In this document: piece after piece, positions 12,966 through 24,713 of the stretch | Layout of the letters: each line of letters starts with the position of its first letter | Numbering within the stretch: position 1 is the first letter of the stretch | Source: Periplaneta americana | Lineage: Eukaryota; Arthropoda; Insecta; Blattodea; Blattidae | NCBI RefSeq assembly: GCF_040183065.1 | Contig: NC_091117.1 | Coordinates: 108,554,001-108,618,000, forward strand | DNA length: 64,000 nt | Direction of reading: 5' to 3' | Notes under the pieces: generated by a model | The model's input: only the letters and a program-made list of their open reading frames with translations | What the model was told of the DNA's origin: nothing | The model's database searches: none | Position numbers and translations under genes: made by a program

Positions 12966-13397
12966 ATTTTGGATTATCTGTTATTCCAAATTATCCATAT
13001 CCATTCAAAATAATTTAGGAAAGCATAGACACAGGCATCATTATTTTGCTCTCAATAAAAACATGAATATGGAATGAAATAATATTCTTATAGTTGATGT
13101 TTACCAATAACCCTACTATAAGAGAAATGTGACAATTTTTTATGGCAGCAAGAACTTTAGCATGAAAAGAACTGGGTTTATTCAGAAAAAGAAATTTGTT
13201 ATTGTCAAAAAAATATTTTTACTATAATTAGACATTACAACATTACACTGGACTCCAAGCAATAATAAAGAAGCCATGTTTCTTAAATTAACTTTAAAAG
13301 TTGTAATATCACTATTTGTTGATTTGCAATTGCTATATATGCGTTTGTCTTGTACAAATTTAAGCAATGAAGTTTAATGAAATAATGTATCACTTAC

Positions 13398-13546
13398 ATC
13401 ATTTTCCCAATTCCCATTGGAGCGAAGATCATTTGTACTATTATTTGTTCCTGGAACTTGACCAAGCTTCTGTTGTAATGTTAACTTCTCTTCTTCAAGT
13501 TGCTTCACACGCTGCTCCAAGTTGCGCACGTAATGCATCATTTGGT
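13398..13546 (-). CDS. CCDC85-family gene, exon 3
   Basis: On the minus strand this exon starts after a strong acceptor (polypyrimidine then TTTCAG) and ends at GAT|GTAAGT, a near-ideal donor. Its phase completes the codon opened by exon 2 (G|AC gives Asp) and yields 49 further codons: QMMHYVRNLEQRVKQLEEEK, then LTLQQKLGQVPGTNN, then NWEND. The leucine/glutamate heptads form a second coiled coil, as in longer CCDC85 proteins. The 149-nt exon lies about 27 kb downstream of exon 2. The following exon is not recognised. A plus-strand ORF overlapping it is a shadow. Confidence 0.85.
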
Positions 13547-13685
13547 CTGAAACAAAAGGGGAACTTGAAGATCGAGCACACACATTGTCATTTTTACTTG
13601 AGTGTAACACAAAAAGGTCTGTTAATAAGCTCCCCTCAAACTGCATCACAGATCTTTACAAGAGCTAGACAAATATACATATATA

Positions 13686-15170
13686 CAGGATGTTTAAAAA
13701 ATACGGGGCATAATTCAGGTATGTATTTCCCACATGTAGACAATCAAAATAGTTCATTACAACATGTGTCCGGAAATGCTTTATTTCCGAGTTATGGCCT
13801 TCACAACATTGAAATTCACCGGAATGTTTTTCTTTCCGCAGGTCGTTGCCGTCAAAGGAGACATTAAGAGGGCACTCTGACAGTTCATTCCGAGGTGAAG
13901 GTTACATTCAGTGTTGTGTAGGCGTTAGACTGTGCGACATGTATTCAAATCAAGAGCTGGCAGAGATACACTTCATGTACAGTAAGGCGGATGGCAATGC
14001 TGTGCTGGCTCGTCGTTTGTACCAGGAGAGGTAGGCCTACCCACAGCGACAATGTCCAGATCAGAAGACATTTGTATGTCTCCATTACCGTCTATGCGAG
14101 TATGGAAAATTTAACTCTCCTGGTTTGGGAAGGGGACGACCAAGATCTACAACTCCAGAAGTACAGGAGGAGATTCTGGAGGCTGTGAACATGACTCCTT
14201 CTATCAGCACACGAAGGGTAGCATTGCAAGTCAATGTTCCTCATACGACTGTCTGGAGACTGTTGAAAGAGTATCCTTATCATTTGCAACGTGTACAGGC
14301 CCTGTCACCAGCAGATTACCCTGCACGAGTTAGGTTCTGTCAGTGGTTCTTGCAGCAGTGTGGTGTAAATCCGAACTTTCCTGCCTTAGTATTATTTACA
14401 GATGAAGCACAGTTCACACGAGATGGCATAACAAATTTCCACAATCAGCATGTATGGGCGTATGAAAACCCACGTGCAACTGTTCCATCTCATCACCAGG
14501 TGCAGTTCTCCCTCAACATGTGGGCCGGTATCATTGGTGATCGATTAGTTGCACCCCATGTACTTGTAAACAGACTTACGGGGCAGGCGTACACAAACTT
14601 CTTGGAAAACACCATACCTCATGTTTTAGAAGACACTCCACTGATCAATCGTCAACACATTCACTTCTTGCATGATGGCGCTCCTGCACACTTCAGTCGT
14701 ACGGCTCGCCGGTACTTGGATCGAAGGTTTCCTGATCGATGGATAGGTAGAGGTGGCCCAATTGCTTGGCCTCCACGCTCACCTGATCTGAACCCTATCG
14801 ATTTCTACTTGTGGAGCCATTTAAAATCATTGGTTTATTCGTCTCTGGTGTCTGATTTGGAATCCCTTTGAAATCGAATTGTGGCATGTTCTGAGGACAT
14901 ACGCAATACTCCTGGAGTTTGGGATCGTGTTCGCAGGTCAATGAGACATCGATGTGAGGTCTGTATTCAAGCAGGAGGTGGACATTTTGAACATCTTCTG
15001 TAATGACAACGACCTGCGGAAAGAAAAAAGTTCCGGTGAATTTCAATGTTGTGAAAGCCATAACTCGGAAATGAAGCATTTCCGGACACATGTTGTAATG
15101 AACTATTTTGATTGTCTACATGTGGGAAATACATACCTGAAATTATGCCCCGTATTTTTTAAACACCCTG
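13686..15170 (+). mobile_element. IS630/Tc1-mariner element with 166-bp TIRs and TA target
   Basis: The ends are CAGGATGTTTAAAAAATACG on the left and the inverted CAGGGTGTTTAAAAAATACG on the right, flanked by TA on both sides (13684-13685, 15171-15172). Inverted similarity extends to about 13851 and 15005, i.e. about 166 bp per arm with few differences and one indel. The body encodes one transposase with two stops. It sits about 140 bp from CCDC85 exon 3, in intron 2, antisense to the gene. Confidence 0.9.
13936..15002 (+). pseudogene. IS630-type transposase, two in-frame stops
   Basis: The reading frame holds throughout and encodes about 350 residues. The N-terminal helix-turn-helix is MYSNQELAEIHFMYSKADGN through RRLYQER. 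A second one follows (STRRVALQVNVPHTTVWRLL). The DDE domain has LFTDEAQFTRDG (first Asp), IHFLHDGAPAHFS (second Asp) and WPPRSPDLNPIDFYLWSHLK (third acidic residue, an Asp or the following position). The tail is VWDRVRRSMRHRCEVCIQAG then GHFEHLL. TAG at 14032-14034 lies in what looks like a 6-bp insertion (GTAGGCCTAC). TGA at 14869-14871 could be a CGA-to-TGA change. Otherwise it is intact, so inactivation is fairly recent. Confidence 0.88.
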
Positions 15171-15172
15171 TA

Positions 15173-15716
15173 TATATAAAAGTTGACCATACTAAATTGT
15201 AAGGGTATGAAAACTTATTTGGAATGTTATGTTACAAACAACAATGCATACTTGGAGACAATAGCTGAGTTGCCATCTGACGTGAGTATCTGTTGTCATG
15301 TGACTTGCGAGATGATCTTGTGCACTACCGACTTATTCAAGCTTCAATTTCGCAACTTTACAGTTATAGAGATCTTTTCATGCAACTCAGTTCATGGAGG
15401 TAGCAGCTTTTAGTCACCCAGAACAACATGAGCCATTCGTGCTTAAGCAACATTGCATACTTGTAATGTTAAGACTCGGTTGCTATTAGTTATGGTAAGT
15501 TAAATAATACATGGGCCCAGACAAAATATTGTAGCCACGAAGATGAGATGTATGAACTGCTGACGTAGTTTTCATTTCTTTCGTGATGATATAATACTCA
15601 AGGCCAATATTAATTTTATAAATATCAATCCATTATTGTATATCAAACATTTTTCTGTTTAAAAATGAAATCATTCTTGTGTTTTTACCATTTTATTCAG
15701 TTTTAGTTATAATAAC

Positions 15717-15749
<33 letters not shown>

Positions 15750-16260
15750 TACCCACACAGTATAATTATTTAAATTAAGATATCACACAAAACCATTTTA
15801 TAAACGAAGTATCATACTTTTCGAAATTTTAGGAACAAACAATACCAACCTGCAATAGACTTTTAAGGATATATTTCTGTAATGGAGGTGGCAGAAGGCA
15901 ACCAACCCGAATGATCGAAAAAAGAAATTATATCATCCTAAACTAAAATAAAACACTGCAAAACATTCAGAAGTTTATGGTATACATTTAACAAGAAGCA
16001 AAGCACGTTAATTTTAAATTTTATTACAATTGGAAGCTACTGAAAATATTCACAGACATTTAAATAAATTCTATAGACACCGTTGGCAAACTCTTTGAAA
16101 CGGAAATAGAAATTAAAGAAATTCTTCTCTGTATGATGACGCTGTATTTCTTACCTCTTTCATACGAAAAATTTCGTACTGGCAATGAAACCAGGGACAA
16201 TCTACCCATGACAGAAAATATAAGGAGAGTGAAGAAGTGATTATTAAGGATTCCCACAGT
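15173..16260. other. No gene; AT-rich with (AAT)n
   Basis: No coding block is recognised. An (AATA/AAT)n run lies at about 15709-15750. The right part may be the 5' side of the LINE fragment at 16270, but I could not read RT motifs in it. Confidence 0.4.
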
Positions 16261-16269
16261 ATGTCAAAG

Positions 16270-16830
16270 CCAAATCACTTCACGCATGACCAAACAATTT
16301 CAATTCTAATAATCAACAGCATGTTTTCAAGATCATAAAACCTGGTAAGACCTGTCCTTATCTACTGAAGTGAAGCATGGGCCCTGCAGAAGTATATTAA
16401 TTTTTTTACTTGGTTACTTTATGACGCTGTATCAACTATGAGGTTATTTAGCGTCGATAACATTGGTAATAACGAGATATTTGGCGAGATGAGGCCGAGG
16501 ATTCACCATAGATTACCTAACATTTGTCTTACAGTTAGGGAAAACCTCGGATAAAACCCAACCAGAGAATCAGCCCAACTGGGAATCGAACCCGCAGCTG
16601 AGTGCAACTTCAGATTGGCAGCCAAGTGCCTTAGCTGACTGAGCTACGCCAGTCACTTGTAAGTATGATCAAAAAATAACAATTGGAGAAATGAAATTCA
16701 TGTGCCAAACAGCAGGCTTCAACAAATGGAATAATGAAGATATCTTATTGGCAGAACTATAACTCCAACCAGTTTTGAACTATATCCAGGCACGAGCATC
16801 TTAATAGGCCAAACTCTTTCTTCACCTCAT
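16270..16830 (+). pseudogene. LINE fragment split by a SINE
   Basis: 16330-16390 reads NLVRPVLIY, a stop, then SEAWALQKY, the C-terminal block after the reverse transcriptase (usually VLLYGSETW). After the SINE at 16395-16660 the frame resumes with IGEMKFMCQTAGFNKWNNED then LQPVLNYIQ. I recognise both halves as one retrotransposon ORF. This places the SINE as a later insertion. Stops make it non-functional. Confidence 0.65.
16395..16660 (-). repeat. tRNA-derived SINE in a LINE remnant
   Basis: On the minus strand the head has an A box (GCGTAGCTCAGTCAGCTAAG) and B box (GGGTTCGATTCCC). The body runs through GTTTTATCCGAGG to a tail with GACGCTAAATAACC, also found in the SINE at 57517-57768. AAGTAT appears on both sides, a possible short target duplication. 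Confidence 0.8.
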
Positions 16831-16850
16831 CTCGCAAAAATGAAAATAAA

Positions 16851-16853
16851 ATA

Positions 16854-16916
<63 letters not shown>
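16851..16916. repeat. (AAT)n microsatellite
   Basis: About 20 AAT units, directly left of the mariner-like deletion derivative. Confidence 0.95.
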
Positions 16917-16917
<1 letters not shown>

Positions 16918-16933
16918 CAAAATGAGATAAATA

Positions 16934-17498
16934 AAAGGTGGGTCAAAAGTCACTTTCCCCAATATTCGTTCTTAGGTTTCATACTTGTACACATATACAG
17001 ATGTCATAACTTAAATAAACGAATAGCTGGTGTAATAAGTGGTGGGGTTGACCATGTTTTTCAGATGTCATATCTTGAAAACAGCTCTCGTTTTCCAGAT
17101 ATGCAGTTGATATGGTAACAGGAGGGATTTCTTGAACCAGCAATTCCATGAATGTATTGGCAGTCATGGCACAACAGAAGGACTACCCAGATTATGCGAC
17201 CTGACACGATGTGATTTTTTTGCTGTGGGGTATCCTGAAAAATGATGTTCTAGCTCAGAGACTGCAGCATCTGCCATCAGTTGGGATAGATTATCGAACA
17301 ATTATTCGTGAAAATCGATAAAAATCGTGAGTCATGTTCTGCCATCTGTAAATCAGTGTCTAAACGTTGTGAATTGTGTATCGAGAAACAGGGCCTCCAT
17401 TTTAAACAAAATCTGTAAATGAATGTGCAGTCAAGTGTAAATTGAATGTAATTAAATGTAAGGAAGTGTTTGGGGAAAGCAACTTTTAACCCACTCTG
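16934..17498 (+). mobile_element. Short mariner-like element with TIRs
   Basis: The left end GTGGGTCAAAAGTCACTTTC and the right end (reverse complement GTGGGTTAAAAGTTGCTTTC) are inverted copies and continue CCCAA. The interior keeps a transposase trace: CDFF, LWG and a following KxxVxAQRxxAASAIS pattern across two frames near 17205-17275. At about 565 bp it is an internally deleted derivative. The outermost bases and the target duplication are degraded. Confidence 0.7.
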
Positions 17499-17506
17499 TA
17501 TATATA

Positions 17507-18360
17507 GAGTGTAACTAAAAAAGTGGGCAAAACTTCAGGTATTGATTCCTTATCTGTATAGAAGAAAAAATGTTTATATCAACATAGGTCTGTAAATACT
17601 TAGTATGGCTTCCAATTATAATCATAGTGCACCCCAGTACGTTTCTTTGTTGAAATTATTTTGATGCATTCTGTTTACATTTACTTATATGAACTGTTAA
17701 AAATGTCCACTTCCTATCTGAATACACGCCACAGCTCGTCTCATCAAGATCTGAACATGCTCCCAAATTCCTGACATAGTTCTTATTGTCTGACAGCACT
17801 GCAAAATCTGGTGAGCATGGAGGCAGAGCATGTTCAGATTTCGATGAGATGATGAGCTTTGGCCTGTATTCATGCAGACAGTAGACATTTTGAACAGTTC
17901 ATCTAAGGCAATGTAAACAGAATCTAATTCCAGCAAATAAATGTACTGGAGTGCACTATGATCATACTTGCAAGCCCTACTCAGAAATTATATTACCTAT
18001 GTACCAAGTCCAACGGTTGGGAAGAAATTAAAGGGAGAAATATTGGAATGTCTTGCAGTTCCGTGTACTATACTTGACATGTTATGCCAGATCTTTTGCA
18101 CATGGTAGCATCCAAGCACTGCAACGTCTGAGCAATACAGACAAATGAATACACGTTCACTTGACATTTAATTCGTGTATTCGCATAGTGAATATGCAGA
18201 CATGCTGTTTGTTTATGGATTTTGTGGTGGCAATGTATTGACTGCTGATGAGAAATACAGAAGACTTTTCCCAATCGAAGGGTTCCACTTAGCTGTGTGT
18301 TTCCCCGTGTTTACCAGATGTTATCTGAAACTAGCAAGATACCAAATGTTTCATTGAGGT
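17507..18360 (+). pseudogene. Rearranged IS630-type element remnants
   Basis: A likely terminus (AGAGTGTAACTAAAAAAGTG) is near 17511. Two inverted copies of the same transposase C-terminus face each other. The minus-strand copy at about 17700-17770 reads SGIWEHVQILMRRAVACIQI. The plus-strand copy at about 17825-17905 reads EHVQISMR, two stops, ALACIHADSRHFEQF. At 18175-18357 an N-terminal helix-turn-helix of a related transposase appears (YSHSEYADMLFVYGFCGGN). N- and C-terminal parts are out of order, so this is at least two overlapping rearranged copies. Confidence 0.65.
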
Positions 18361-18837
18361 CGGAAAGAGAACTGGTACCAGTACCTGATATGAATTTACA
18401 ATTCATGGAATCCATAAGAAGAGCAACTGTAGGTAATTTGTCTTGTATAACTATTTTATATTCTAGCTCAGTTTTTACTTCATTATGTAATAAACTTATT
18501 GGAACAACACAAGATGCAGCATTTTCAATAATATATCCTGTCACAATGTTCTAAAATGTGGAAATACGTCTATAATGCCTGCCTCCACTTAAAAGTTCGC
18601 TCATCAATAACTTCCCAATCATTTTGGACATACCTAGGTATGTCAGGTTAAATTGATGCAGGTTAACCCAAACCACATTATCCTGAAGTATTTTACATTG
18701 CTCCTGAGACATCCTGTATGTAGGGCAGGGTTGGGGGAAAAAAAATTGTTTTATTAAAAAAAATAAAAAAAGGCATGTTTTTTAAACTGTTTTTATACTG
18801 TTTTAAACACTGTCATGAAATAGTGCGTTTTTAAATG

Positions 18838-19120
18838 TGTTGTTGTTGTTGTTAACTAATGCTGAGTTCTTGGCAATGAAGCCATTAGTTCGCTTCTCTC
18901 CTATATTTCTTACACAGGACAAATGATTCTGATCATTTCTTTCTGAAGACTGCATAATGGACAAAGTGGTGAAGAAGAAATTCTAATTTTGTTGAAGTGT
19001 TTTGACAAATAGTCATACTCTGTGAGTAATTGAAGGGATTCAACTGCATCTTTTCTTGGATACTCAGAAATTATATTTTGTACATTGAGAATCTCCCTTT
19101 TTATTATTTGAAATTTCGTG
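18838..19120 (-). pseudogene. LINE 3' end, RNase-H-side C-terminus
   Basis: The minus strand encodes LLTEYDYLSKHFNKIRISSS then PLCPLC and LMASLPRTQH before stop, matching the C-terminus at 24714-25171 (LATGHDCLAKHLHRIGIYQS, PNCPLC). The 3' tail is a short (CAA)n run, seen here as (TTG)n at 18838-18852. The zinc-knuckle-like cysteines (CPLC) are typical of jockey/I-type elements downstream of RNase H. Confidence 0.7.
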
Positions 19121-19584
19121 GAAATGGCTGATATTATGAGTTGATTAATCCTTTAACTGTTGAAAATGATAAAGTTTACATGTTTTTTTTTATATTAAAC
19201 ATGTTTTATAAACAGGGTTGCCAGATGGGTGTTGTAAAAATTAGCGAAATTCTAGATTTTTAAAGAAAAACTTGAGAAACTGGCATTTTAGACATTTTAA
19301 ATTCATTGTGCTATTTATTAAATTAAATAAAGTTATATATTCATAAAATAAATACCCTACTAACTAAAAAAAAAAAAAAAAAACATTTTATGAAACTTAA
19401 TGGTGAACTTCATAAAAAATTTTTTTTCAAATTTACCTCAGTTTGCTTATATTTCTCTGAAGATCTATCATCTATTGACAGTGAGAAATAATTTTTTACA
19501 ACATTATAAAAAAGCCTGACAGTCCAGTTTTGAATTGGCACAAAGTTATAGTTCATTAAAACAGTGGGGCATCTGTTGCTGACT

Positions 19585-19990
19585 TTGCAGGGGGCTCTCC
19601 AAGAAGAGTGGGAACTGATTCCTCAGGAGAATATTGCAACTTTGGTAAGGAGCATCCCTGAGAGGTTGAATGATGTACAATGTGAGAGGTGGCAATACAT
19701 GCTTCTAAAGGTGAGAAGAAAATGTCAGTGAAGTGCAGTAAACAAAAAATAAGTGTTGGAGTGGGTAAATAATGAGTTTTCGAAAAAAAAATAGTGTAAA
19801 CATTTTGTGTTACTTATGTCGTTCTTTCAAATTGTTATAAAAATAAACTTCTTTTCATAAAAAGAATTTTAAATTTGACTATAACTTAATACTGCAGCAT
19901 AAAAGAATAAGGTAATATTCAGAAATATAAAATAAATCTTAGTTTAAAAAAAAATTAAAGTGTTGTGTTTTTTTGTGCCTGTCAGTGTAT
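19585..19990 (+). pseudogene. Tc1-like transposase C-terminus and possible right end
   Basis: 19591-19712 encodes GALQEEWELIPQENIATLVR then SIPERLNDV, the final helix block of Tc1-like transposases (WxxIPQExxxxLVxSMPxR). About 260 bp downstream, TTTTTTTGTGCCTGTCAGTG resembles an inverted Tc1-type end. The rest of the protein is missing. Confidence 0.6.
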
Positions 19991-20560
19991 TAAATTCACT
20001 GTTGGCAGTCATTTCAGAATAGAAAGTTGAGTGTGAGGCTTGTGGCAGGACGATCTTGACTCACAAGCTTGAGAGGGACCAGGGAGGGGATATCAAGTCA
20101 CTACATCTCCATACAAAACGAGGCTAGTCTTACCATCACAATAATAATCAAAAGTGCATATGTGTGTATTTCACATTAATTTTGTGTAAAATGGCTCATA
20201 CTGAGAGAATTTGTAGAATTTAAAGAGAAACAGTTTTAGTTAGACATATGAAACAAAATGTGCTTACAAAGATAGCAGAGCAACACCACATTTACATATT
20301 AAAATAGCAGATGAAGGAAGACAAAAATAGAAATTTTTAATTTTCGTGGTATAAGAAATATTCTTGGCTTACAGAGTGCTTGAGACAAATAAGTTATATT
20401 GTTAAACCTGTATTCTATTTGGGAGTGAAAATGAGTGCCATCATCATCATCTTATGAGGTCTGTGTCACAAAAAATATTTTTAAAGACAAGCCGAGAAAC
20501 ATCTGCTGTATAAAAAGATATAAAGTAAGCAGATTTTTTAGCCTACCCAGTGTTTACACC
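19991..20560. other. No gene recognised
   Basis: AT-rich intron sequence of the CCDC85 gene, without repeat structure or coding resemblance that I can support. Confidence 0.4.
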
Positions 20561-20935
20561 TTAGCTTCTCCACTGCATGATCTGATATCTTCTTCTGCCT
20601 CGAACATTCCTTCTGTTCACCATTCCTTCCAGTGCATTCTTCAGTATACAGTTTCTTTTTAGGCAGTGAACCAACCAATTCCTTTTTCTCTTCCTGATCA
20701 GTTTCAGCATCATTCTTTCTTCACGCACTTTTACCAGCACAGCTTCATTTCTTATTCTGTTGGTCCATTTCATACACTCCATTCTTCTCCATATCCACAT
20801 TTCAAATGCTTCTAGTTGTTTCTCTTCATTTCGTCATAATATCCATACAATGTCATGCTTCACACAAAACACTTTCCTAGTCTCTTCCTTAGTTCTTTAT
20901 CCAGAGGTCCAAGAAGATGCTCTTTTTCGTGGAAA
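20561..20935 (-). pseudogene. LINE fragment (same family as 5060)
   Basis: The minus strand reads MWIWRRMECMKWTNRIRNEA then RKRNWLVHCLKRNCILKNAL then RGRRRYQI, homologous to 5283-5500. It is truncated at both ends; the 3' side stops right after the RYQI block, so the normal LINE tail is missing. Confidence 0.78.
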
Positions 20936-22255
20936 GACTTAGGTATAAAAGGGCACAATAAAAAAAGAAACGTGAAACATCACTTTCTTCTGCTGTTAAG
21001 GTTATTAGCATGGCCTGCATACAGCCAAACGTAAATATCATAACTGTATGACATGCTATCAGTGTAGTGTACACATTCATATAAGATCAAAATTATTTTA
21101 ATTTGGCAATTACTGAACTGCTTGACATTACAACATTGCTAACTTAATTATCTTAGTTCAATAAATGAACATTCTTGTAACAATGTGAGGTCTCTTCAAC
21201 ACTCACTTATACAGATGAGTATTCTATTATATAGAACAGTAAGACTAAAGTTAATGGAAGGGAATAGTATCATTAAATAGTTAATAATCAAGTGTCATTA
21301 TATACTCAAACTATTATTACCAAGAAGTATTTAGAAATTATCTTGTGTCTCTTTTATGATGGTTATCATTAGCAGAAAGTTATCTTTTTCCAACAATTCT
21401 GTGACAACACATACAACCCACTATTCTATGGAGAAACTTAATAGAGTATTCGAGGATAGAATTGCCTATAGTAATGTGTGGACCCCTGGATCCCCCACCC
21501 TAATATCTTGTGACCCTTGTCTGTAGAGAACTCAAAAAGACAAAATGTACAAAAATAATCCACATACTCTGTAAGAACTGAAAATCAACAACCAGGAAAA
21601 CATCACCTCTACTTCTCAACGTGAACTGCAATGAAGGATTAGTCACTTCTTAAACTGGTATGACAAAAATATTTGGAACAAAGAGGCAGACAGTTTCAGC
21701 ATCCTTTCTTAATTTAGGTGAGTAAATAAGTTTGAATTGGTTATATTTAGCAATATTTTACATTATAATAGTTTGTGGTGTATCGAATTATTGATGTACT
21801 GTAGTAAAGACATTTTATCCCTGGCCCTGACATTTCATGCGGTAAGAAGTGAGAAGGAGAGAGACCAGCATTGTCAACCTATGGCGTTTCGAAGTTTTGA
21901 AGTTGTGAACAGAATCTCGAAATTCTACCGTGAATGAAATTATTCTGCCAAATTTTAACCTTAAAACGCTCTGGTTTGCTTTTTCTCATAGAATGTTTTT
22001 AACCCTTAAGTATTATGGATAGTCTGCTAGACCACTCCCTGTTTTCCCCCTTCTCTATCTTATCTTCAAGCCAATTCCTCCATTGCTTTGTCTACCTTTC
22101 AATTCTGACAAGACCTGCATCACATGAAGGTCACGCGGGTTATCTAAATTTTTTCTCAAGTAATATTCAGTTCAGATTGTTTGAAGCAGTCTCACAGACG
22201 TACTATAATAGTTGCGTGAATGTATTTCACATACATGTTTTCGTTCATTTATTCA
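20936..22255. other. No gene recognised
   Basis: About 1.3 kb of AT-rich intron sequence. Short ORFs in it lack recognisable motifs and no clear inverted or tandem repeat was seen. Confidence 0.4.
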
Positions 22256-22259
22256 TAGT

Positions 22260-23165
22260 TTTCTGACCAAGGGCAGGTCCTTCACTGCAAACCCGGCATT
22301 CTCCAGGTTTCTATTTTCTGCCTTCCTCTTTGTCTCCTCGTATGATCCTTTTAATGTCGTCTATCATCTGATATCTTCTTTTGCCCCAAAAATCTTCTCC
22401 CGTTCACCATTCCTTACAGTGCATCATTCAAAAGGCAGTTTCTTCTCCAGCTAATTCCTTTTCCTCTTTCTGATCGGTTTCAGCATCATTCTTTTTTCAT
22501 CCACTCTTTCCAACACAGCTACATTTCTTATTCTGTCTGACCATTTCACTTACTCCAGCCTTCTCCATATTCACATTTCAAATGGTTCTAGTCGCTTCTC
22601 TTCACTTCGTCATAATGTCCATGTTTCTGCCCCATACAATGCTACACTCGACACAAAGCACTTCACTAGTCTCTTCCTTAGTTCTTTCTCCAGAGGTCTG
22701 CAGAACATGCTCCTTTTTCTACTAAAAGCTTCCTTTGCCATTGCTATTCTTCCTTTGACTTCCTGGCAGCAGCTCAAGTTACTGCTTATAGTACACTCCA
22801 AGTATTTGAATCTGTCCACTTGTTCTACTGCCTCATTTAGAATCTGCAAGTTTACCTTCTTTATTTTTCTCCTATGACCATGGTCTTCGTCTTGTTGGCA
22901 ATTATCTTCATTCCATACTGTTCGCAGCTGTCATTTAGCTCCAGTAGCATATCCCTTAGTATCATCTCCTCTTCTGCTAACAACGCCATATCATCACAAA
23001 TCTTATACACTTTATTCTTCTTCCTCCTACTATTACTCCTCCTGTGTTCTGAAAACAGTTCTTAACTAAATCTTCCAAGTAGATGTTGAGCAGGGTAGGT
23101 GATAAAGGGCATCCTTGTTGTACTCCTCTTCCTATTTCACTCCCTTCTGACATTTCTTCTCTTTT
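22260..23165 (-). pseudogene. LINE reverse-transcriptase fragment
   Basis: On the minus strand RT motifs appear in order. GRGVQQGCPLSPTLLNIYLE (fingers/palm motif) is near 23080-23150. The catalytic YADD position is degraded to CDDMALLAEEE near 22950-23000. Then come ILNEAVEQVDRFKYLECTIS, RKRSMFCRPLEKELRKRLVK and AETWTL (22610-22849). The 3' part matches the other family copies down to the end at about 22260. It is 5'-truncated with frameshifts. This is the longest copy of the family here and shows it encodes an RT. Confidence 0.85.
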
Positions 23166-23814
23166 TCACCTTTTCGTTATTTCTTTTAATTTTTCGGATT
23201 TTTGTGTGGTATAACTGTCATCTCTACATGTAAACAAGGCGGAAAAAGCAGGACCTTCTAGGCAACGTGGTTCCCATGTATGAAGAGAAAAAACAAATAT
23301 CCATGCTCTTGATGTGGAGTTCCTATTTACTTGGATGTTCCAGGAAAATATTTGTGTGAGGTGTTTGCATGAAGATTGAGTCGTCCTCTGAAGGAGTGCA
23401 GTGTTATAAAAAGTGTTGTGATCTTTAATTTTTGAAAAACTGGAGAGTGAAAAGTATGTTTTTTATATAGTAAACATTTCTGCACCAGAAAATTAATTGA
23501 ACAAAATATTTTATTGACATGTTGAAATGTAGTAGAATATTAGCATTATATTCTGAATTCTTATTACTTTGACAATATACTCGTAAAAACATGATAATCG
23601 TTCAATAAGTTTAAAAATGAAAACATTAAGAAAAACAGCATGCCATTACTGCATTTTTTGTTATTTCTATTGTTGTAACTGTTTTAGACTATTTAAATTT
23701 TCCACACGATTTAAATTTACATATTATAATATTCTGTAGTCATGTATCAATGGTCAATGCTGCAGATGTTGTACATAATAAATTCTTATTTTATAAATAT
23801 ACTAGCCATACCCG
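23166..23814. other. No gene recognised
   Basis: Intron sequence. A weak cysteine-containing stretch near 23250-23370 was considered as a piggyBac tail and not accepted. Confidence 0.35.
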
Positions 23815-24534
23815 TGCTGCAATTGTTACACATAAATATAAAGTAATTACATAATTACAATAGGACATTAGGTCCAGGGAACATTTGTGTTTGATAGAAA
23901 GATAAATCGTTGAATGTGTTACTTAACTGAAATTGTATTTAAATAATTAAAACAGATCATTTTGGTCCAGAGAGCATTCATTTGTTGAAAGGATAATTCC
24001 TTTAACATGTTTCTTAATTGTTATTATATGCAAATATAATTAAAATAGGATCATTTGGTTCAGAGAACATCCGTTTTTGGTGCAAGGATAGTTCGCTTAA
24101 CATTTTTCTAAATTAGTCTTGAATCCATTCTTTAATAAATCACTCCACATTAATGTCAATATAGAGTGGATTGTGCACGAAGATAATTTTTATGTTGACC
24201 TCACTGTGCATTTTTTTTTCTTTGTTAAGTTTATTTATATATGCTTTAACATCTGTAGTCATGTCACATGTTTAGAATGTGTGGGTATACCAGTAGGCCG
24301 TTTTTACTCTTGTTGAGTTCCTGTTTCTATAGTGTAGTGTAGTATAGCCAGATGGATTTTGGAAAATAGGAAAATGATGTGGGAAAACTGACATTTCACT
24401 GAAAATTACTATTTTTTTTTTTTTTGCATATCTTCGGGTTCCAAGCTTCAAAATGAGGGGTCATTTATTAAAATCTGTTCAGCCGTTTTCCCGTAATGTC
24501 CATTACAAGTTCAAATTATATATATATATATGTC
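23815..24534. repeat. Interspersed repeat with internal ~90-bp degenerate units and (TA)n end
   Basis: The segment starts ACTAGCCATACCCGTG. It contains three diverged units around a GGTCC/TTCAGAGAACATTYGTTT motif (about 23865, 23960, 24050). It ends CAGCCGTTTTCCCGTAATGT then (TA)n at 24515-24530. The last ~180 bp recur inverted at 25172-25345. A short-tailed retroelement 3' region or a non-autonomous repeat are both possible. Confidence 0.6.
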
Positions 24535-24713
24535 TATCAATATCAATATACAGAGAATGTTTGTATGAAGTAGGTTAACCTCAGAAGCTACTTAACCGAT
24601 TTGGATACTGCCTTCACTATTTGATGGATGTAATGCTACACGAGGACTGAGATAAGATTAAAATAGATTGTTATGCACAGAAAACTTTATGTTCTGTCGA
24701 AATATGTTGTTGT

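Noticed and set aside
11788..13020. pogo/Tigger-like element between two GATTATCTG motifs
   Set aside because: The ends are too short and degenerate and no DDE coding is visible between them.
13367..13867. 166-codon plus-strand ORF
   Set aside because: It lies antisense to CCDC85 exon 3 and runs into the TIR of an IS630 element; no coding resemblance.
23250..23370. Cysteine-containing stretch resembling a piggyBac C-terminus
   Set aside because: Frame changes are needed to see it and no other piggyBac block or TTAA end is nearby.
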